Below, in pieces: positions 58,179-64,000 of a DNA stretch of 64,000 nucleotides. The translations under genes and the position numbers were made by a program. The notes beneath the pieces were generated by a model, which was not told the origin of the DNA, did not search any database, and was given only the letters and a program-made list of their open reading frames with translations. Within the stretch, counting starts at the first letter, position 1; each line of letters starts with the position of its first letter. Where the stretch lies: the NCBI RefSeq assembly GCF_963676685.1, contig NC_092347.1:88662592-88726591 (forward strand), given 5' to 3'. Source of the DNA: Mytilus edulis (taxonomy: Eukaryota > Mollusca > Bivalvia > Mytilida > Mytilidae).

Positions 58179-59832
58179 TCGATTCTAATGCATTACAAAA
58201 AGAAATATTCCGATAAAACTTGAAAAAATGTCTAAATTTGTCAAATAAAAAAAAAATCCGCGAAACTTCATGAATGATTTTGGCACAAAGACGTCATGGC
58301 TAAACGTGAAGTCATACAAATGAAAACTTACAAATCTGGAGGTTATTATTTTACCTGTACGCTTCAAATTCGAATAAAATTACATTAAAACGGCGAATTC
58401 GAGGTAGCTGTTGTTTTATTTTCGATTATATAGTAGTAATCGAACATTTGTCGATTCATCAATTCAAAATGGCGGGTTCCTCCTTAGTTACGCCTGGTCA
58501 ACTGTGGATTTGACGGCAATTTTTAGCCAATGAAAAAAATTGTTACATCTAAATTGCATTAGAATTAAGATTAGACTTAAAACGTCAGTGTTGACTGGCT
58601 AATGATTACTAGTACAACTACTTGGACCACTTAGCCATCGAGACCCCTGTCCCCGTCCTGAAAATGCACGCAATATTTACCACTGAATATTAAACAAAAA
58701 AGCAAACTGCAGTACAGTTGGCCAACTTAAAGACATACAGATTTTTAATTAGATTAATTGGTTACATGTTTCCGTCCTGAATATGCATGAAATATATGCC
58801 ACTGGACGTTAAGCAGACAACAATCAACAAATCAACCTCAACTGCAAATCAACAAATTGACATTTAAAAATAATTTGTTAGAGGCGTGTTTTTTGTTTGT
58901 AAATTTTGAAACATTCAGTTCCAGATACCTTGTAATGTCTGTGATGAAAGTTTGTTTTCATACACTTCTGAAGGCGACGTACACTAAGAATTATGTAATT
59001 TCTAGAGTGCTAACGACCTTAAGAAAGTGTTACCTTAGATAACAGAAGATTTCAGCACTAAATCAATGTAAGAGACAGCTTTACTTTGAGATTCATTCGT
59101 GATTATAGTAAACACGGTAAAATAAAATAAATCCCTCCCTAGATCTATCTTTAGGTCAACATATAAACTAACGTTGTTCTTCGTAAAACAGAAGAAAGAA
59201 CTCGACAGAGGGGAAAATACCGGAAATGCAACAAGATTAGAAGTTTATCCTCAAAAGCAATAAATTAATTCCTACAAATTGATATCAATATCATTGAATG
59301 GACGTCTACTTATGACGTCATGCAGGACAGCTGTTTGTGAACACACACTTTAGCAAAATGTGCCTTTCCAAACCCAGGAACCAGTTATCCACTAACGACA
59401 TCCTGTTTGGTATTTGGGTGGGGTTGGGGGAGAGGGAGGTAAATAATGTTTGAGTAATCGAACTATTTACTCCTAAAGAGTAGATTTGGGAATAGAAAAA
59501 TTAGAACAAATATTCTATACCATTTGTTTCGTAAGGGAAACAGTCATTCTGTTAAATTTGTTCCAGTGGAAATAATATCAAAACATTTTTTCTGCTTGAA
59601 ATTTATATTATGAAGGAGCTTATATTTCATGTCACTGAAACTACCAATTTATTTACTGTGAATTTGTTCACGTCATGAGTATACATTTTACAACGGCACC
59701 GTGTGATATGCTAATATCTTTAAATTATTATTTGGAAATGATCGTCTAACGATTGTCCTCAGTCGTACATGTATCTTCTTTTTATCATTACAGAAGTGTC
59801 ATGTAATGGACTGCTTGATATATTTTTAGGCA
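58179..59832. other. No gene seen
   Basis: AT-rich. Contains a four-run G motif at 59416-59436 (GGG, GGGG, GGGGG, GGG). Short open frames only. Confidence 0.5.
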
Positions 59833-60035
59833 ACAGGGAGCAACATGTTAAATTTGGCTAAAAAGGAGCAATATTTTTAGCTGGAGGGAGCAATATGTTT
59901 GGCCAAAAAGGAGCAATATGTTATAGCTGGAGGGAGCAATATGTTTGGCCAAAAAGGAGCAATATGTTATAGCTGGAGGGAGTTAAATGTTTTAACAAGA
60001 GGCAGCCATATTTTAAGTAAGAGGGAGCAACATTT
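59833..60035. repeat. Degenerate 46-bp tandem array ('gagggagcaatatg')
   Basis: Alternating 'ggagggagcaatatgtttgg' and 'ccaaaaaggagcaatatgtt' blocks give a 46-bp period, about four copies. Further 'gagggagtaat' traces lie at 60182-60215, beyond an inserted repeat. Confidence 0.85.
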
Positions 60036-60036
60036 T

Positions 60037-60175
60037 TTATAACTTTTCTATGTTGCGTCTTGTGTACTATAATAATTATTTGTCTGTCTGTCTTTTATTT
60101 TTTAGCCATGGCGTTGTCAGTTTATTTTCAATCTATAAGTTTGACTGTCCCTCTGGTATCTTTCGCCACTCTTTT
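60037..60175 (+). repeat. 'ccatggcgttgtcag' bivalve repeat copy
   Basis: 'ttttctatgttgcgtcttgt' through 'agccatggcgttgtcagttt' to 'gactgtccctctggtatctt' matches 61050-61195 closely. It interrupts the 'gagggagcaat' array, whose pieces lie on both sides. Confidence 0.8.
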
Positions 60176-60894
60176 TTAGAAAGAGGGAGTAATAGTTTTA
60201 GTTATACGGAGCAATCTTTTTTAATAAGATTTTTTTCTTTCACGTTTAACAAGCAACAATACATGGTTATAGTCCTTCCGGTATTCCATTAGAGAATTGA
60301 GGGAAGTCTTAAAGTAAAAACTCCTGTATCTAAAGGCTTTGAAGCAGAGTTTAAATTTGTTGACTGGAAAGTTGGTGCACTGTCCATTATACCTATCATT
60401 CATATCCTTTCCGGTTCTTATTTAATTCTACAAGTGCGATTATAGTTCAACATCGTTCATAAGCATGTAAAGAACCGAATAGAAAACTGTTAAAATTTTA
60501 ACAAGAATATATTACTGTAATAGTTATATTTTATGTACATTTGCCTTAATGCCTATAATCTTTATCTTTATACCTGATCATTGATATTAATCCATAACAA
60601 AGTACTTTCTTTATTGCTATGTAAAGTGGTTATAGGAAATGAATGATCTACTCGCGTCATGTGACTCATACTAAAACACCTTGTTTTTCAACATTAATTT
60701 GACGAAAAAAATAAAAAGATTTAGAACTATTATATATCCGGGAACTGGCTTGAAAGGTATTCGGTGCATATTGTTTTACTTAATCTGCATAGTTCATCCC
60801 CAACACTCTTTGGGAAACGAAGAGAGGGACTCTGTTTCACCGTCTATCAGAAAATAAAAATAAAAGTTGGTTTCTGTTTCATAGATATAAGAAT

Positions 60895-61460
60895 ATGTGG
60901 TATGAGTGCCAATAAGACAACTCTCCATCCAAGTCACATTCAGATTTGTTATCACATAAGCAACACGACAGGTGCCACATGTGGAGCAGGATCTGCTTAC
61001 CCTTCCAGAGTATCTGATATCACCCCTAGTTTTTGGTGGGGGTCGTGTTGCTTATTCTTTAGTTTTCTATGTTGTGTCATGTGTACTATTGTTTGTCTGT
61101 TTGTCTTTTTCCTTTTTAGCCATGGCGTTGTCAGTTTATTTTCAATTTATGAGTTTGACTGTCCCTCTGGTATTTTTCGTCCCTTTTTTGCAAAAGTAAA
61201 CCATTATTGGTCAAAGCACGTTCTTCAACACGGCGCCTTGTCTCACATCGAACAGCAAGATATAAGGAGCTATAAGAATGTCTAGTGTAAAACCATTCAA
61301 ACGGGAAAACTAACAATCTAATCTATATAAAAAACGAGAAAAATTTATGAACCACATCAACGAACGACAACCTATGAACATCAGGTTTCTGACCTAGGAC
61401 CGGTGCAAATACATGCAGCGATTTTAAACGTTTCGATAGGCACCAACCTTCACCATTACC
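60895..61460 (+). repeat. Nested bivalve repeats
   Basis: The outer element starts 'gaatatgtggtatgagtgcc', breaks off after 'catccaagtcacattc' (about 60945), and resumes at about 61192 with 'gtaaaccattattggtcaaa', 'aaaaccattcaaacgggaaa' and 'gaacatcaggtttctgacct'. Between lies a full copy of the element with 'ggagcaggatctgcttaccc' and 'agccatggcgttgtcagttt'. From memory the two outer parts are normally adjacent in bivalves. Confidence 0.75.
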
Positions 61461-63790
61461 TGAAACAATAATGTAACATCACAACATAGCAAGACACACT
61501 ATATAATATCAATTGAAATGGCTTTACTCAATCCAAAGACATATGAACACAAACAAGTGAATATACACTGAACGAATAAATTTGATCTATGACACAATGT
61601 AATGACAAAATCAAAAAAATAAGGGTTGAGATAATAAACAATTTCAGAAAGTCAACCATAACCTTGAAAAAATTGCCGCCATATAACGATGTAATAAAAC
61701 CTTGATCAAAATACCGCCAAGCAATATTAAATGTAAAGAGTACTGTCGGCTTTGGTTAATGTAAACGTTGATATCTCTCAGAGGGTTATCAAGCATCTCC
61801 CTAATTCATACTTCAGTTATGCATTAACCATCCCCGTCTGAGCTCATAAGTTCGTTTGTTTTATGTTTTTTTTCTGGACGTCGTCTGCTTAGGTTTTTTT
61901 CTTTGTGATTTCGGTTGTAACCTGTCCCTTTTTGACAGACAGTTTTGTATTTTCTAACGTCTGAAACAGGATGACAACCGATTTGTCAGACAGGTATTCA
62001 GTATAATGTCTGCAGACCTACATGGAAGTGTAAGAAAAAAAGATGAATGACGTGCTACACTGTGAGGGAAATAATTAATTCACATGTAGATGATTGGCAT
62101 GTATCTTCACACATATCATACATATTTGTGCCAACAATATTTGTTATTTCTGGGCCAAGCAATGTTTTATTCCCGCAAAATAACATAATTCAATAAGAGC
62201 ATGAAGTTTGTTCTCCTTGGTATGCACGAAGAAATGATGAATTTGGATTGAAATTTGTCACAGGGAAATTGAAATGTTCGTTGTCCAGTTTTGAAAAAAG
62301 TTATATAAAAAAGGATCTTTAGTTTGCTTGCTGTCTGTCGTGTTTGATTTTTCGTTTTATGTTTGTAGCATAGTTAGATTTCTAGGGGAAACAAACCATA
62401 CATTTATTGGCTTTCTATAATCCGACATGTCACTCCTACAAAGGAGACGTTCGTTGAGATATGCAGAGTAATAAATATTTGGAAATGAAGAATCGAAATG
62501 GAAGCATTACCCTCGTTGTTGGGATGGTATTATACCCTTTTCACACAAAAAAACCTTTCACAAAATATAAATTCTGACCCAAACCAAGATTTCCTTTTTG
62601 CTGTAAAATTTTTAAAAATCCGGTACCATTTGTGGTAAAATAATTTTGCAGAACATAGATCTAAATGTATAATGATTTTTTAAGTTGGCTATAAGCCAAA
62701 AAAACCCAAACTTTGTTAATGGAAAATCATTTTTCCCTGGCTATAAACACTTTTAATTGACAGTGTACAAAAAATTATTTCGTATCAAGAAAGATTTCAA
62801 ATATTAGGTATCCGAAGAATTTTCGCAAGAACAGAAAACACATTAACCAGGATTACATATCATTCTAACCAAAACTGCTATATACAATAAGATACACTGT
62901 GACAATTCTTAACAGCATACTTGTTCATTGTAACTTTGGACAATAATTGAAGGATGGTATGAACGAAGCAAATGTCAGTGAAATTTGACAATTATTAATT
63001 TAGACTAACCATGTCCAAGAAACACTACCTCCAGCGGTGTAAAATTTGACAGCCAGACATGTTATAATAAATCAACAGCAGTTTAAATTAGAATTGTTTG
63101 TCTCCGAACAGGAGTTCTCTAATGTGCTTCCGTCAAATTAAAGTCTAGTCAAAACACTAGCAAAAATCAAAATTTGGTTAGGTTACCGACATTTATATAC
63201 ATAAGCTATTAATGTTTACTATGTCGCGAACTATGTAGACATTTAACCCATTTATATTTTTGGAATTCATATATAATACTGCTTTTGAATTTAAAGTATG
63301 AAATTAATACGCTGTATGATAACCAATGAGACAACTATCCACCAGATACCAAATGACATTTATGTAACATACAAAACACAAACGGACAGGGCTGCGTATC
63401 TTTACCGTGATCCCGCACAGTCATAAGTCGGCCTGGTGACACTATTTCTATACCTCAGCCAACCCATGGTTTGTTGTGAGAAAGAGGGTATAAACGAGGA
63501 CTACGTATAATCTGACCAATAAGTAGTGGTTATATCAATACGGTTAAATATCCCGAACAAAGTAGTATCTATGTTGTTGTACTTATTAAACATTATTATT
63601 TTGACTTTTAAATCCATTTACCTACAATGGAATTACAAAATAAAGAGTATTACCAACATGAAGCAAATAATAAGTAAAATATAATTAAGTTCAAACAGAC
63701 TTAACATGTGTCGCAGGACTATCGTGCCATTTATCATAATTTCAATCCTAAAAGTACACAACAAGCTTGGTCCATTGCATTATGAATAGG
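61461..63790. other. No gene seen; one repeat fragment
   Basis: AT-rich. A 'ccaatgagacaactatccac' fragment of the bivalve repeat lies at 63311-63400. No arrays or coding frames that I can support. Confidence 0.5.
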
Positions 63791-64000
63791 TTTTATGGTA
63801 ATGAAACAACAACATTGTACTATATGATGTAAAGAAATTTGTGTTTCCAGTAACGAGTCGACAACATTGTACATTAATGTAAAGAAATATGTGTTTCTGG
63901 TAACGAGACGACAACATTGTACATCGATGATCAGAAATGTGGGTTTTACGGTATTGAGACAACAACGCTGTACTATGATGAAAAGAAATGTGGGTTTTGC
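63791..64000. repeat. 50-bp tandem array running off the window
   Basis: 'acaacattgtacattaatgt' with 'aaagaaatatgtgtttctgg' and 'taacgagacg' repeats about every 50 bp, four copies seen, moderately diverged. Continues past the end. Confidence 0.88.

Noticed and set aside
57862-58188. 108-codon plus-strand open frame
   Set aside because: It reads through both arms of the hairpin MITE, so most of it is mobile-element sequence.

Overview
This window looks like nuclear DNA from a bivalve mollusc, most likely a mussel close to Mytilus. It is AT-rich and intron-rich, with no operons. It is full of short tandem arrays and of interspersed repeats that I recognise as typical of bivalve genomes: the 'ggcaacagtag' element, the 'ccaatgagacaactctcc' element and the 'ccatggcgttgtcag' element. 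A run of 100 Ns at 44195-44294 marks it as a draft assembly.

The one gene that can be reconstructed end to end lies on the minus strand at 20877-38474. It is a six-exon matrix metalloproteinase that I identify as MMP21. The model has a signal peptide, a prodomain with an altered cysteine switch, a furin-type site, a zinc-binding catalytic domain, no hinge and a four-bladed hemopexin domain (663 residues). All five introns have GT-AG ends and the phases agree (0,1,1,1,0). One missing base in the last exon breaks the frame. Introns 1 and 3 hold foldback elements, dispersed repeats and a possible small plus-strand gene.

By region: 1-1955 is a decayed, 5'-truncated LINE on the minus strand. 2045-2510 is a fragment of another reverse transcriptase, probably Penelope-like. 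2580-5395 holds three tandem arrays (degenerate about 30 bp, 54 bp, 18 bp). 5709-9494 holds two phase-compatible minus-strand exons that may encode part of a netrin-like (NTR) domain protein. 11134-13435 is a 21-bp minisatellite with a higher-order structure, a duplicated 825-bp block and a derived 42-bp dimer array. 14601-15909 is a 77-bp array. 20877-38474 is MMP21. 37421-42110 has 37-bp, 59-bp and about 28-bp arrays. 43611-43843 is a MITE. 46844-51447 is a large inverted element carrying two head-to-head decayed copies of a transposon-associated gene of unknown function with a PIN/FEN-like acidic core. 52027-55092 is a 46-bp satellite of about 66 copies. 56090-60035 has three more arrays and a hairpin MITE. 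60895-61460 shows one repeat inserted inside another. 63791-64000 is a 50-bp array running off the end.

Apart from MMP21, the coding potential is fragmentary. Many long open frames here are by-products of tandem arrays whose unit length is a multiple of three, and I do not treat them as genes.
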